In this document: piece by piece, positions 11,088-20,194 of the stretch
Numbering within the stretch: the stretch's first letter is position 1
How the letters are laid out: every line of letters starts with the position of its first letter
Source: Polaribacter sp. Hel1_33_78
Lineage (GTDB): Bacteria; Bacteroidota; Bacteroidia; Flavobacteriales; Flavobacteriaceae
Assembly: GCF_900106075.1 (NCBI RefSeq)
Contig: NZ_LT629794.1
Span: 1,530,001 to 1,594,000 of the forward strand
DNA: 64,000 nt
Reading direction: 5' to 3'
Made by a program: the position numbers and the translations under genes
Notes under the pieces: generated by a model
Databases searched by the model: none
Seen by the model: the letters and a program-made list of their open reading frames with translations, nothing else
What the model was told of the DNA's origin: nothing

Positions 11088-11957
11088 ATGAGTTTTTTAG
11101 CAATAGAGTGGGACCCATCCTTAGGCATTGATTTAGGTTTTTTTGTGGTACGTTGGTATAGTTTGATGTTTGTAACAGCATTTTTATTGGGTTTACATCT
11201 CATGAAAAAGATATATATCAAAGATGAAATTCCTATTGAAAAATTGGATACGTTATTCATGTACACCTTTATTTCGATGCTCATTGGTATGCGTTTAGGA
11301 GATGTGTTTTTTTATAGTTGGGATTATTATCAAAATCATTTACTAGAAATTATTTTACCTTTTAAAAAGCAATTAGGAGAGAGTGCTCTTTTTGGCATCA
11401 TTAAAGATTGGAAGTTTACAGGTTTTACCGGGTTTGCAAGTCATGGAGCAGCAATCGGTATTATTTTTACCATGTATTTTTATGCAAAAAAACATTTACA
11501 GAAATCGTGGTTATTTATTTTGGATAGGTTAGCAATTATGGTCGCTTTGGCCGGTTTTTTTATTAGATCCGGGAATTTCTTTAACTCAGAGATTTATGGA
11601 AAAGAAACGGGTTCTAACTTTGGTGTTATATTTAAAGCTGCGGGTGAAACAACAGCAAGACACCCAACGCAGTTATATGAAGCTTTTAGTTATTTAATCT
11701 TGTTTTTTGTAATGTGGTATTTGTATTGGAAAACGGATAAAAAACAACAAGAAGGTTTCTTATTTGGATTATTTATGACTGTTTTATGGTCTTTAAGGTT
11801 CTTTATAGAATTCTTAAAAGAAGCGCAAGTAGTTGGAAGGGAAGATTGGGTTTTCAATTCTTTGAATACAGGTCAGGTTTTGAGTATTCCATTAGTATTC
11901 ATAGGAATTTGGTTAATGTTAAAGAAAACAAATAAAGCTAAAGAATTAAATGGATAA
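11088..11957 (+). CDS. lgt: Prolipoprotein diacylglyceryl transferase
   Basis: A 289-residue polytopic inner-membrane enzyme that transfers diacylglyceryl from phosphatidylglycerol to the lipobox cysteine of prolipoproteins, the first step of lipoprotein maturation. The Lgt signature appears as IRSGNFFNSEIYG. HPTQLYEA and the conserved Arg-Phe-Phe-Ile-Glu-Phe segment near the last helices are also present. Seven hydrophobic segments fit the known topology. Many likely lipoprotein substrates are encoded in this window. The stop overlaps the next ORF by 8 bp. Confidence 0.95.
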   Translation: MSFLAIEWDPSLGIDLGFFVVRWYSLMFVTAFLLGLHLMKKIYIKDEIPIEKLDTLFMYTFISMLIGMRLGDVFFYSWDYYQNHLLEIILPFKKQLGESALFGIIKDWKFTGFTGFASHGAAIGIIFTMYFYAKKHLQKSWLFILDRLAIMVALAGFFIRSGNFFNSEIYGKETGSNFGVIFKAAGETTARHPTQLYEAFSYLILFFVMWYLYWKTDKKQQEGFLFGLFMTVLWSLRFFIEFLKEAQVVGREDWVFNSLNTGQVLSIPLVFIGIWLMLKKTNKAKELNG

Positions 11958-12261
11958 ATTAAAAGAACGTTGGGATATAGATTCCAATTGGTCCATAATC
12001 GCAATTTTTATTGTTTTTGCAATAAACGGTTCCTTTGCTGCTTGGGTAGCAAAGCCAATTACTGAGTTTTTAGGTTTATCTCCAGAAGTAATTTCAGTAT
12101 GGATTTATTGGCCATTAAGAATACTATTAATATTTCCTATTTATCAACTGACATTGCCAATAGTTGGTTGGTTATTTGGGCAGTTTAAATTCTTTTGGAC
12201 TTTCGAAAAAAAGTTTTTAAGTAGATTAGGACTTGGTTTTTTGTTTAAAGAAAATAATTAG
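11950..12261 (+). CDS. Small membrane protein, probably the DUF6787 family
   Basis: A 103-residue protein with two hydrophobic segments (IIAIFIVFAINGSFAAWVA and YWPLRILLIFPIYQLTLPIV) and a C-terminal segment FKFFWTFEKKFLSRLG. I recognise this as a family, catalogued I believe as DUF6787, that sits beside lgt in Bacteroidota. It overlaps the lgt stop by 8 bp, so the two are probably coupled. A role in the membrane or in lipoprotein maturation is inferred from context only. Confidence 0.7.
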   Translation: MDKLKERWDIDSNWSIIAIFIVFAINGSFAAWVAKPITEFLGLSPEVISVWIYWPLRILLIFPIYQLTLPIVGWLFGQFKFFWTFEKKFLSRLGLGFLFKENN

Positions 12262-12539
12262 GTTTTAATAATAATATTCTCTTCTTCTTGAGAATTATCT
12301 TTGCTGAAAAGATAGGTATACAACCACATAATTGTAAACGTTGGAATAATATTTGTTATAGGAATTATCTCTTCTAAAAAACTAATAATACCAGCAATTT
12401 TACCTTTTTCACCTTTATACATTTTAGTCATTAAATAACCAGAAATTGGCGCCCAAACTAAATCTAAAGGTATAATTGTTAAAAAACCAATTAGATCCAA
12501 CAAGATACTTAATCCTAATTTTTTATATTTTTTATTCAT
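12258..12539 (-). CDS. Small membrane protein, unknown function
   Basis: 93 residues with hydrophobic segments at about 8-35 and 62-80 and a short charged C-terminal tail (SKDNSQEEEN). Its 3' end overlaps the convergent DUF6787-like gene by 4 bp. There is no named family that I can identify. The ATG at 12539 directly precedes a lysine-rich N-terminus, which suggests a cytoplasmic N-terminus. Comparable small proteins are widespread in flavobacterial genomes. Confidence 0.6.
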   Translation of the reverse strand: MNKKYKKLGLSILLDLIGFLTIIPLDLVWAPISGYLMTKMYKGEKGKIAGIISFLEEIIPITNIIPTFTIMWLYTYLFSKDNSQEEENIIIKT

Positions 12540-12604
12540 ACTTTTATTTGTAGAACATACGTCAAAATTCTTGCCAAAAAATGTTATTTTGTTATATAAA
12601 ATTA

Positions 12605-12612
12605 TAAGTTTG
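12605..12612 (+). promoter_or_regulatory. -7 element TAAGTTTG upstream of the NUDIX gene
   Basis: An exact TAnnTTTG match ending 20 nt before the ATG at 12632. A TGTT at about 19 nt further upstream is a weak -33 candidate. Confidence 0.4.
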
Positions 12613-12631
12613 TTAAAAGTAGGTATTCAAA

Positions 12632-13258
12632 ATGAATTTTAAAGACTTTACCCAAAAAATAGGGGATCTAAAAACAGAAAAACTCGGAGGATTAGAGGCT
12701 CAGTTTAAAATGGCGCCTAAACTTCGCTTTAAATATAATCAAGAGAAAATAGTGGCTAGTAAGCCAAAAAAAGCAGCTGTTTTAGCATTGTTTTATCCGA
12801 ATATAAAAAATGAAACCTGCTTTCTATTAACAAAAAGAGCCAGTTATAAAGGCACACATTCCGCCCAAATAAGTTTTCCAGGGGGAAAAATAGAAAAATC
12901 TGACACCAGTTTACAAAAAACGGCATTAAGAGAAACCTTAGAGGAAGTGGGCGTGCAACCTTCATCTGTAGAAATTATAAGAGAATTAACGGATGTATAC
13001 ATACCACCAAGTAATTTTTTAGCAACTCCTTTTTTAGGTACCATTTGTAAAAAACCAGATTTTATTTTAAACCATGAAGTTGAAAAAGAAATTGAAGTTT
13101 TATTAAGTGATTTATTGAATGAAGCAAGTATAACCGCCGTGAATATGAATACTTCTTATATGAATAATATGGAGGTACCGTGCTTCAAATTAAATGATCA
13201 CATAGTTTGGGGGGCAACCGCAATGATGCTCTCGGAAATTAAAGAACTCTTAAAATAG
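12632..13258 (+). CDS. NUDIX hydrolase, CoA-pyrophosphatase type
   Basis: A 208-residue NUDIX hydrolase. The sequence LLTKRASYKGTHSAQISF followed by PGG is the signature of the CoA/acyl-CoA diphosphatase subfamily (UPF0035, NudL/NUDT7-like). The NUDIX box follows as GGKIEKSDTSLQKTALRE with TLEEVG. By family knowledge it cleaves CoA or related nucleotides to phosphopantetheine and 3',5'-ADP, limiting CoA pools or cleaning up oxidised CoA. It is followed 57 bp later by an acyltransferase gene, so a role in acyl-CoA or lipid metabolism is plausible. Confidence 0.88.
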   Translation: MNFKDFTQKIGDLKTEKLGGLEAQFKMAPKLRFKYNQEKIVASKPKKAAVLALFYPNIKNETCFLLTKRASYKGTHSAQISFPGGKIEKSDTSLQKTALRETLEEVGVQPSSVEIIRELTDVYIPPSNFLATPFLGTICKKPDFILNHEVEKEIEVLLSDLLNEASITAVNMNTSYMNNMEVPCFKLNDHIVWGATAMMLSEIKELLK

Positions 13259-13315
13259 CATGTTCTTAAATTGTTTTGTAATTTTGTTTGTATAACTATA
13301 AAAAAAGCAGTAAAA

Positions 13316-14134
13316 ATGCCTCTATTTAAAAGGAATCCGTTTGGACATTATTTATTTATAAAGAAGTGGATTATTCGCTTTTTCGGGGTTATTTCTCATA
13401 GCAGGTATCGTAATTTTAATAACCTTCAAATTGAAGGTTCACAAATATTAAGAGATTTACCAGATAAAAAAGTGCTATTCATTTCTAATCATCAAACTTA
13501 TTTTGCAGATGTTGCTGCTATGTTTCATGTTTTTAATGCTTCTTTAAAAGGTAGAGAAGACTCTATTAAGAATATTGGTTATATATGGAATCCAAAATTA
13601 AATTTTTATTTTGTTGCTGCTGGCGAGACAATGAAAGCTGGCTTGTTGCCTAAAATATTTGCCTATGCGGGTGCTGTCTCTATTGATAGAACTTGGAGAA
13701 GTGCAGGCGAAAATGTTAAAAGACAAGTAAAAACTTCAGATATTTCAAATATAGGTAAAGCCATAGATGATGGTTGGGTTGTTACGTTTCCGCAAGGAAC
13801 AACGACGCCTTTTAAACCGATTAGACGGGGAACTGCACATATCATTAAAACATACAAACCAGTGGTGGTGCCAATTGTTATTGACGGTTTTAGACGCTCT
13901 TTTGATAAAAAAGGATTACGTATTAAGAGAAAAAATGTTTTACAATCTATGGTCATAAAAGAACCTTTAGAAATTGATTACGAGAATGAAGATATTTCGG
14001 ATATTGTAACAAAGATTGAGTTTGCTATTGAACAGCACCCATCATTTCTTAAAGTGTTATCTGTGCAAGAATTAGAAGACCTTAAAAAAGAAGAGGTTGC
14101 ATTAAATAAAAAGAGAAAATTCTGGACTTCTTAG
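13316..14134 (+). CDS. PlsC-like lysophospholipid/1-acylglycerol-3-phosphate acyltransferase
   Basis: A 272-residue member of the LPLAT/PlsC superfamily, which acylates lysophosphatidic acid or related lipids at the inner membrane. I chose the ATG at 13316 (MPLFKRNPFGHY) over a TTG at 13271. The catalytic motif reads SNHQTYFADV: His59 and Asp65 are separated by five residues, where the family norm is HX4D. The glycerophosphate-binding motif is FPQGTTTP where FPEGTRS is usual, and VVVPIVIDG corresponds to block IV. Related Bacteroidota proteins appear to share this variant, so it is probably functional. It ends just before a strong bidirectional terminator. Confidence 0.83.
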   Translation: MPLFKRNPFGHYLFIKKWIIRFFGVISHSRYRNFNNLQIEGSQILRDLPDKKVLFISNHQTYFADVAAMFHVFNASLKGREDSIKNIGYIWNPKLNFYFVAAGETMKAGLLPKIFAYAGAVSIDRTWRSAGENVKRQVKTSDISNIGKAIDDGWVVTFPQGTTTPFKPIRRGTAHIIKTYKPVVVPIVIDGFRRSFDKKGLRIKRKNVLQSMVIKEPLEIDYENEDISDIVTKIEFAIEQHPSFLKVLSVQELEDLKKEEVALNKKRKFWTS

Positions 14135-14210
14135 TTAAATAAGCAGACAGATATATATAAAGTCAATGATGTTTTTTTAGATTTATAAATTATAAAAAGC
14201 TTCTTATCAT

Positions 14211-14252
14211 AAAACAAAGAAACCTCATAAATTTATGAGGTTTCTTTGTTTT
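14211..14252. terminator. 42-bp perfect palindrome, bidirectional terminator
   Basis: A perfect inverted repeat centred on AAATTT with GAAACCTCAT arms. Flanking A- and T-runs give U-tracts in both directions. It lies between the convergent acyltransferase and M1 peptidase genes. Confidence 0.9.
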
Positions 14253-14272
14253 ACTATTTTACTAAAAGTAGT

Positions 14273-16474
14273 TTATCCTTTTACTTTATTTTTAAATTGG
14301 TCAAACTTGTCAGCTTGTTTCTTTGGCCAGCTATTGTTAGAAGTATCTACATCTGCAGTTTCAAAATCTGGATCAACCGTAATACTCTTAATTTCTCTTG
14401 TTGAAGCAAATACTCTTTTTACAGTTGTGTCATCTTTCATCCAAATTTGAGCAGGGAAAGTTTGTCTTTCAGTAGAACCATCTTCATAAGTCAACTCTAC
14501 AATAATTGGCATTACTAAACCTCCTGGCTTCTCAAATTCGACAGAATAAATAAAAGATGGAACTTCCTTACCATTTGCATAGCTGTCCATTGCTGATGCA
14601 TTGGCATCTTCTTTTTTATCTGTAATATATACTAAGTCTCCTAAACCTTCAAAATACTGCTTGTATTGTTCTTTTAACTTAGTTACTCTTTCACTTGGTT
14701 TGTCTGTTAAATATAAACTTTTTACTGCTTTAATTGCAATATCTGTTACATCTGTAGTGTAAAACCATCCTCTCCAAAACCAATCTAAGTCCATTCCTGA
14801 GGCATCTTCCATAGATCTAAAGAAATCAGCAGGGGTAGGGTGTTTAAACATCCATCTTTTAGAATACGTTCTAAATGCATGGTCAAATAATTCAGGACCC
14901 ATAATAGTTTTACGTAACATGTATAAACCAGCGGCTGGTTTTGAGTATGCATTCGGACCAAATTGTTTTACATAATCTCCTTGAGACATGATAGGAGAAA
15001 TATTACTTTGATCTCCACCCATATATCTTGTAATCTTTTTTGCAGGATTGGTAGCAAATAATTCTGAATCGTATGTTAATTCTGCTAAAATCTCTACAAA
15101 AGAGTTTAAACCTTCATCCATCCATGTCCATTGTCTTTCATCAGAATTTACAATCATTGGGAAAAAGTTATGTCCAACTTCATGTATAATTACACCAATC
15201 ATTCCTTTTTTAGTTCTATCAGAATACGTTCCATCAGCATTTGGACGACCAAAGTTGAAACAAATCATTGGATATTCCATTCCTTGTCTTTCTGAGTGAA
15301 CAGAAATAGCTTTTGGGTAAGGATAATCAAAAGTTAATTTAGAGTATTCAACAAGGGTATGTGCAACCGCTCTTGTTGAATGCTCTTCCCATAAAGGATT
15401 TCCTTCTTTTGGATATAGAGAAACGGCCATTACAGTTTTACCATTTACGTTGGTCGCCATTGCATCCCAAATATATTTTCTTGAAGATGCAAAAGCAAAA
15501 TCTCTTACTCTTTGAGCTTTAAATTTCCAAGTTTTTGTGCCGCTAGCGCGTACTTTTTCAGCTTTTTCCGCTTCTTCTTGGGTTACAATGAATACTGGGT
15601 TATCAAAACTCTTTCTTGCTTTTTCCCAACGTTTGCGTTGTGTTTTAGATAAAACATTTTTTTCATTTTGTAAAACACCGGTAGCATCTACAATATGATC
15701 AGCAGGCACTGTTAAGTTTACTTCATAATCTCCAAATTCTAAAGCAAATTCACTTCTTCCCCAGAATTGCATGTTTTGCCATCCTTCTACATTGTCATAA
15801 ACGGCTAACCTTGGGAAGAACTGAGCAATCGTATAGTTGTTATTTCCATCAGGAAAAGTTTCTAAACCAGAACGTCCACCATCCTTATTAATGTCATTTA
15901 TTTTATAGTTCCATTTAATTCTAAATTTGAAAGATTCACCAGGAGCTAATGCTTTAGGTAAATTAATACGCATCATTGTTCTGTTGATAAAATGAGATAA
16001 TGGAGCGTCATTGGTTTCTACTTTTTCAATGTTAAAACCAAAACCTTTACCTTCTTTCATGTAGGTGCTTTGAAAGTTGTTAGGTGTTATAAATGCAGCA
16101 GCACCTCCAGAAGTAGCTAAAGGAGTTTTAGAATCATCTGCTCTCATATTTTGATCTAATTGTACCCATAAATACTCTAAATGGTCTTTAGAGTTATTTT
16201 GATAGGTAATCTTTTCATCACCATAAATTATGTTCGTGCTTTCTTCTAAGCGAATATTCATTAAATAATCAACTTTTTGTTGAGAATATTGATGGCCAGG
16301 AGCACCAGAAGCTGTGTGCTGGTCATTTGGGGTTGCCAAAACATCTTTCATTTGTCTGAATTTGTTTTGATCAATGTGGCCTTGTTGTGTTTTCTTTGCT
16401 TCTTTTTTTTCTTGAGCAAAATTTGTAAACACCACAAAGAATAAAGAGAATACTAATGGGAAGATTTTTTTCAT
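14273..16474 (-). CDS. Secreted M1-family (gluzincin) metallopeptidase
   Basis: A 733-residue exported zinc aminopeptidase-like protein. The signal peptide is MKKIFPLVFSLFFVVFTNFAQ. The zinc site is HEVGH at residues 431-435 with Glu454 nineteen residues after the second histidine, the classic M1 spacing. The exopeptidase GxMEN motif is replaced by GMEYP, as in the Bacteroidota M1 subgroup. A Lys-rich tail follows the catalytic domain, and no T9SS tail is evident. A closely related gene lies directly upstream, with the same orientation and a 150-bp gap. Peptide scavenging in the periplasm or outside the cell is the likely role. The substrate is unknown. Confidence 0.9.
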   Translation of the reverse strand: MKKIFPLVFSLFFVVFTNFAQEKKEAKKTQQGHIDQNKFRQMKDVLATPNDQHTASGAPGHQYSQQKVDYLMNIRLEESTNIIYGDEKITYQNNSKDHLEYLWVQLDQNMRADDSKTPLATSGGAAAFITPNNFQSTYMKEGKGFGFNIEKVETNDAPLSHFINRTMMRINLPKALAPGESFKFRIKWNYKINDINKDGGRSGLETFPDGNNNYTIAQFFPRLAVYDNVEGWQNMQFWGRSEFALEFGDYEVNLTVPADHIVDATGVLQNEKNVLSKTQRKRWEKARKSFDNPVFIVTQEEAEKAEKVRASGTKTWKFKAQRVRDFAFASSRKYIWDAMATNVNGKTVMAVSLYPKEGNPLWEEHSTRAVAHTLVEYSKLTFDYPYPKAISVHSERQGMEYPMICFNFGRPNADGTYSDRTKKGMIGVIIHEVGHNFFPMIVNSDERQWTWMDEGLNSFVEILAELTYDSELFATNPAKKITRYMGGDQSNISPIMSQGDYVKQFGPNAYSKPAAGLYMLRKTIMGPELFDHAFRTYSKRWMFKHPTPADFFRSMEDASGMDLDWFWRGWFYTTDVTDIAIKAVKSLYLTDKPSERVTKLKEQYKQYFEGLGDLVYITDKKEDANASAMDSYANGKEVPSFIYSVEFEKPGGLVMPIIVELTYEDGSTERQTFPAQIWMKDDTTVKRVFASTREIKSITVDPDFETADVDTSNNSWPKKQADKFDQFKNKVKG

Positions 16475-16574
16475 TTTGATTTAATTTTATTTGATTTAAA
16501 AATGACCTCGAAATTAACGATAACTCTTTACATACGTTAAAGAATGTTTAGGTTTTAACATATTTTTATCATAA

Positions 16575-16606
16575 AAAAAAGACAATCTGAATTTAGATTG
16601 CCTTTT
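16575..16606 (-). terminator. Rho-independent terminator after the upstream M1 peptidase gene
   Basis: On the minus strand GGCAATCT pairs with AGATTGTC (one G-U pair) across a 6-nt loop, followed by a run of Ts. It separates the two M1 genes, so the downstream copy probably has its own promoter. Confidence 0.75.
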
Positions 16607-16626
16607 TAGCTAATTTTCAATAAAAT

Positions 16627-18741
16627 TTATCCTTTTATATTCTTTTTAAATTTTTCAAATTTATTTGATTTCTCTTTTGGGAAACTATTATTTGAAATAT
16701 CAACATCGGCAGTCTCTAAATCTGGATCAATCTTCATACTTTCAACTTCTTTTGATGATGAAAATACTTTAGTAACTTCTCTGTCATTATATCGCCAAAT
16801 TTGCGCAGGATATGTTTTTCTTTCTTTTGTGCCATCTTTATAAGTAAATTCTATAATAATTGGCATCACTAATCCACCTGGCTTATTGTAAGTAATTTCA
16901 TAATGATATTTTGAATTTTCAACTTTTTTTGTAAAGCCTAAACCTTCCGATGTATCTTCAATAAATTCCACAGAACTATCTGTAGAATTTGTTTGATATT
17001 TCTTCACACCTTTTATGCCTATATCTGTAACATCTGTCGTGTAAAACCATCCTCTCCAAAACCAATCTAAATCTACACCAGAGGCATCTTCCATCGTTCT
17101 AAAGAAATCTGCTGGAGAAGGATGTTTAAACATCCATCTTTGAGAATAGGTTCTAAAAGCATGGTCAAATAATTCTTTACCCATAATAGTTTCACGTAAA
17201 ATCCATAAAGCAGTTGCGGGCTTGCCATAAGCATTACTTCCAAAACTATATACATTATCTCCTTTAGACATAATTGGCGCAATTTTGGACTGATCTCCAC
17301 CCATATATTTAATAATATTTTTAGGATAGCCTCTTGTAATTGGGAAATTAGGATCGTAAGCTAATTCGGCTAACATTTCCATATAAGAATTTAAACCTTC
17401 ATCCATCCAAGTCCATTGTCTTTCGTCAGAATTTACAATCATAGGGAAGTAGTTATGCCCCACTTCGTGAATGGTAACTTTAATCATTCTATACTTCATT
17501 CTATCGGAATAACCACCATTTGGCAAATCTGGTCTACCTGGGTTAAAACAAATTTGTGGGTATTCCATGCCCATTTGGCCATCGACAGAAATTGCTTTGT
17601 GATACGGGTAATCAAAAGTGTATTTAGAATATGTTTTTAAAGTTTGCGCAACTGCTTTTGTAGAATGATCTCCATACAAAGGATTTGCTTCTTTAGAATA
17701 TAAAGAATATGCCATTACAGTTTTGCCATTAATGTCGACAGCCATCGCATCCCAGATAAATTTTCTGGAAGTTGCAAAGGCATAATCACGCACGTTTTTA
17801 GCAACAAATTTCCAAGTTTTCGTTTTTTTAGAACGAGCTTTTTCAATCTTTTCTGCTTCTTCTTGTGTTCTAATTATTACAGGACTATCGAAAGTTTGTC
17901 TCGCTTTCGCTAATCGTTTTAGTTCTTTTCTTGATAAAACTTCTTTTTCATTTTGCAAAACTCCAGTGGCTCCTAACATGTGATCTTCTGGAACGGTAAT
18001 ATTTACTGTAAAATCTCCAAACTCCAAAGCGAATTCACTTCTTCCCCAAAATTGATCGTTCTGCCAACCTTCTACATTATCATACACACACAGTCTTGGA
18101 TAAAATTGTGCAATTACATAATTATTATTGCCATTTTCTGTAAAATGCTCATAACCAGATCTACCACCTTGTGTTCTATGATTGTTGATGTTATACCACC
18201 ATTTTATATTGAATTTAAACGTTTCTCCGGAAGCCAAAGGCTTTACAAGATTGATGCGCATCATCGTTTGGTTTAGGGTGTAAGATAATTTACTACCATC
18301 TTTATTTGTAACGCTCATAATATTAAAACCACCATCAAAACGTTCTTCAGGAAAATTTCTTTTAAAACGACGTATACTCATTTTTTTAGAAATAGAGCTT
18401 GGAGAAATATCTGGAGTTTTGGAATCTGCAGCTCTCATATTCTGGTCTAACTGAACCCATAGATAGGACAAATCATCAGCTGAATTATTATGATACGTAA
18501 TAATTTCTGAACCTGTTATTTTGGTTTTATCATCATCTAAAATGATGTCCATAACATAATCAACTTTCTGTTGCGTGTATGCTTTACCTGGAGCTCCAGA
18601 GGCCGTCCTTTCTGCATTTGGCGTTGGTAGTTCTTGTTTTAATTGTTTAAATTTATTTTGATTAGTGTGGCCTTGTTTTGCTTGAGCAAAAGAGTTTGTT
18701 ATTAGAACAAGGGAAAAAAGGAAAATTCCAATTTTTTTCAT
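16627..18741 (-). CDS. Secreted M1-family metallopeptidase, tandem paralogue
   Basis: About 704 residues from the preferred ATG at 18741, where a signal peptide MKKIGIFLFSLVLITNSFAQ begins. An upstream ATG at 18774 would overlap the neighbouring gene and add 11 polar residues. The zinc motif is HEVGH at 425-429 with Glu448 as third ligand. The region after the signal (GHTNQNKFKQLKQELPTPN) and the catalytic core align with the downstream copy, so these are tandem duplicates that have diverged mostly outside the active site. The gene immediately upstream encodes a DUF6702 protein, and the small gap suggests cotranscription. Confidence 0.9.
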   Translation of the reverse strand: MKKIGIFLFSLVLITNSFAQAKQGHTNQNKFKQLKQELPTPNAERTASGAPGKAYTQQKVDYVMDIILDDDKTKITGSEIITYHNNSADDLSYLWVQLDQNMRAADSKTPDISPSSISKKMSIRRFKRNFPEERFDGGFNIMSVTNKDGSKLSYTLNQTMMRINLVKPLASGETFKFNIKWWYNINNHRTQGGRSGYEHFTENGNNNYVIAQFYPRLCVYDNVEGWQNDQFWGRSEFALEFGDFTVNITVPEDHMLGATGVLQNEKEVLSRKELKRLAKARQTFDSPVIIRTQEEAEKIEKARSKKTKTWKFVAKNVRDYAFATSRKFIWDAMAVDINGKTVMAYSLYSKEANPLYGDHSTKAVAQTLKTYSKYTFDYPYHKAISVDGQMGMEYPQICFNPGRPDLPNGGYSDRMKYRMIKVTIHEVGHNYFPMIVNSDERQWTWMDEGLNSYMEMLAELAYDPNFPITRGYPKNIIKYMGGDQSKIAPIMSKGDNVYSFGSNAYGKPATALWILRETIMGKELFDHAFRTYSQRWMFKHPSPADFFRTMEDASGVDLDWFWRGWFYTTDVTDIGIKGVKKYQTNSTDSSVEFIEDTSEGLGFTKKVENSKYHYEITYNKPGGLVMPIIIEFTYKDGTKERKTYPAQIWRYNDREVTKVFSSSKEVESMKIDPDLETADVDISNNSFPKEKSNKFEKFKKNIKG

Positions 18742-18766
18742 AAATCTGTTGTTTTGAGTGGAGTGA

Positions 18767-19267
18767 CTATTCATATTTAAATTTAGCTAAATTTTCTTTT
18801 TTGGTCAGTAATATACTTTTGTGTTTATCTCCAAGTTTACACTTTGTTAAATTTTGTTGTTCTGGAAAATGTTTTGTGAGTATATTATTAGTAAGATCTA
18901 TAGTTTTTAATTGATTGATGTTTTCTATTTCTAGATAGAAATAAACTAAATCTCCATCATATTCTTTACCTATATACTTGAATTCTTTAGGAATATTATC
19001 AACTTTAAAATGTATTTTTTCTTTTAAATACCTCTTAAAATAACTATCATTATTCTTGAATTCATTTTTTGTGGTCAATTGTAAATTAATTTTGTAATCG
19101 CTATTTAATGCGGTTTCAATATCATCCATAAAAACATTGATTACAATTTGAATAGATTTCGACTCACTTTTGTAATTTATTTGTGTTAAACTTAAATAAT
19201 TCTTGTGTGCAGTAAAAGATAAAAAGGGAATGATAAATAGCAGTAAAAATGTTTTCTTAAATTTCAT
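18767..19267 (-). CDS. DUF6702-family periplasmic protein
   Basis: 166 residues with a signal peptide (MKFKKTFLLLFIIPFLSFTA) followed by HKNYLSLTQINYKSESKSIQ and FMDDIETAL. This is the pattern of the DUF6702 family, which in flavobacteria is regularly encoded next to M1 peptidases. The function is unknown. The gene ends 25 bp before the preferred start of the M1 peptidase, so an operon is likely, and the conserved pairing hints at a related role. Confidence 0.8.
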   Translation of the reverse strand: MKFKKTFLLLFIIPFLSFTAHKNYLSLTQINYKSESKSIQIVINVFMDDIETALNSDYKINLQLTTKNEFKNNDSYFKRYLKEKIHFKVDNIPKEFKYIGKEYDGDLVYFYLEIENINQLKTIDLTNNILTKHFPEQQNLTKCKLGDKHKSILLTKKENLAKFKYE

Positions 19268-19297
19268 GAAATTATTAAAATCAAATATGAGACCAAA

Positions 19298-20104
19298 TTA
19301 CTGTTTTTTTATCATTTTAAGGTAAGACACCTTTTCTGTTCGTAAAATTTTTATCACCTCCAAAAGATTTCCATCTTTATGAAAATCTTCTATACCTAAC
19401 GGATTGCAATATTCCAGAAAATGAAAGTATTTATCAATAGGAATTTCTAATTCATCAAAGAAAAATTTCTCTCCAAGTGTGGATAAAATTTTATACGGAA
19501 AAGCTTTTTTTTGAGCTAAATTTCTGCGCAAAGCCCATAAACGCGCTGAACTTTTAAAAGGCATAATTATGCCGCCACCAACACCTGCAAATTTTGCTGT
19601 TGGATCTGTTTCATTTATATGTGGTCGAACTCTACTATCGATATAATCATCGGCTTCAACAACTTGCATGTTAATTTTAGAAAAATTCATAACATTTTTT
19701 AAAAGAGAATCTCTTTTATTCGTGGGCACAGTTTTTGTGTCAACACTCAATCTACCTATTAAATTATGCCTTTTTAGTTCAAATTCATCTAAAGAATATA
19801 TGTTGTATTTTATGCGTATATTCATTTTTCTGTTTTCAATAATATTTTTAGTAATGATTACTTTTTTTGAAATATGTTGAATGGAAGAAAGGCTCAAAGT
19901 GTCACCTTCAGAAACGAAAATTCGAAAAATTCCATTGTCGTTAGAAAAAGTTCCTTGATTTGTTTTTAGGTTGATGACGTTTGCATTTTTAACAATCCCT
20001 AAAGAATCTAATATTTTTCCAGTAATAATTTTATTTTTTTCTTGAGAAAAAGTGCTGAGCATACTGATAAAAAAGACGAATAATATAAGAATTTTTTTTA
20101 TCAT
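19298..20104 (-). CDS. Carboxypeptidase-regulatory-like domain protein
   Basis: 268 residues with a signal peptide ending in TFSQ. The N-terminal domain (ITGKILDSLGIVKNANVIN, then GTFSNDNGIFRI and LSSIQHISKKVIIT) is the transthyretin-like carboxypeptidase regulatory fold found at the start of TonB-dependent receptors and in small stand-alone Bacteroidota proteins. The C-terminal helical part ends with F-H-K-D-G-N-L-L-E-V-I and is typical of the stand-alone type. The role is unknown. A broken paralogue follows immediately upstream (20195-20917), so this was once a tandem pair. Confidence 0.8.
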   Translation of the reverse strand: MIKKILILFVFFISMLSTFSQEKNKIITGKILDSLGIVKNANVINLKTNQGTFSNDNGIFRIFVSEGDTLSLSSIQHISKKVIITKNIIENRKMNIRIKYNIYSLDEFELKRHNLIGRLSVDTKTVPTNKRDSLLKNVMNFSKINMQVVEADDYIDSRVRPHINETDPTAKFAGVGGGIIMPFKSSARLWALRRNLAQKKAFPYKILSTLGEKFFFDELEIPIDKYFHFLEYCNPLGIEDFHKDGNLLEVIKILRTEKVSYLKMIKKQ

Positions 20105-20194
20105 GGCTTTTTTTTAACTTTTACAAATTAAGTATTTTCTCTTTAAATTTGATGAAAATAATTTTAAAGTTCTGTTAAAAAAAGTCCCTATTTG

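Noticed and set aside
13271..13315. Upstream TTG start that would extend the acyltransferase by 15 residues
   Set aside because: The extra residues are not family-like, and the ATG at 13316 begins the conserved N-terminus.
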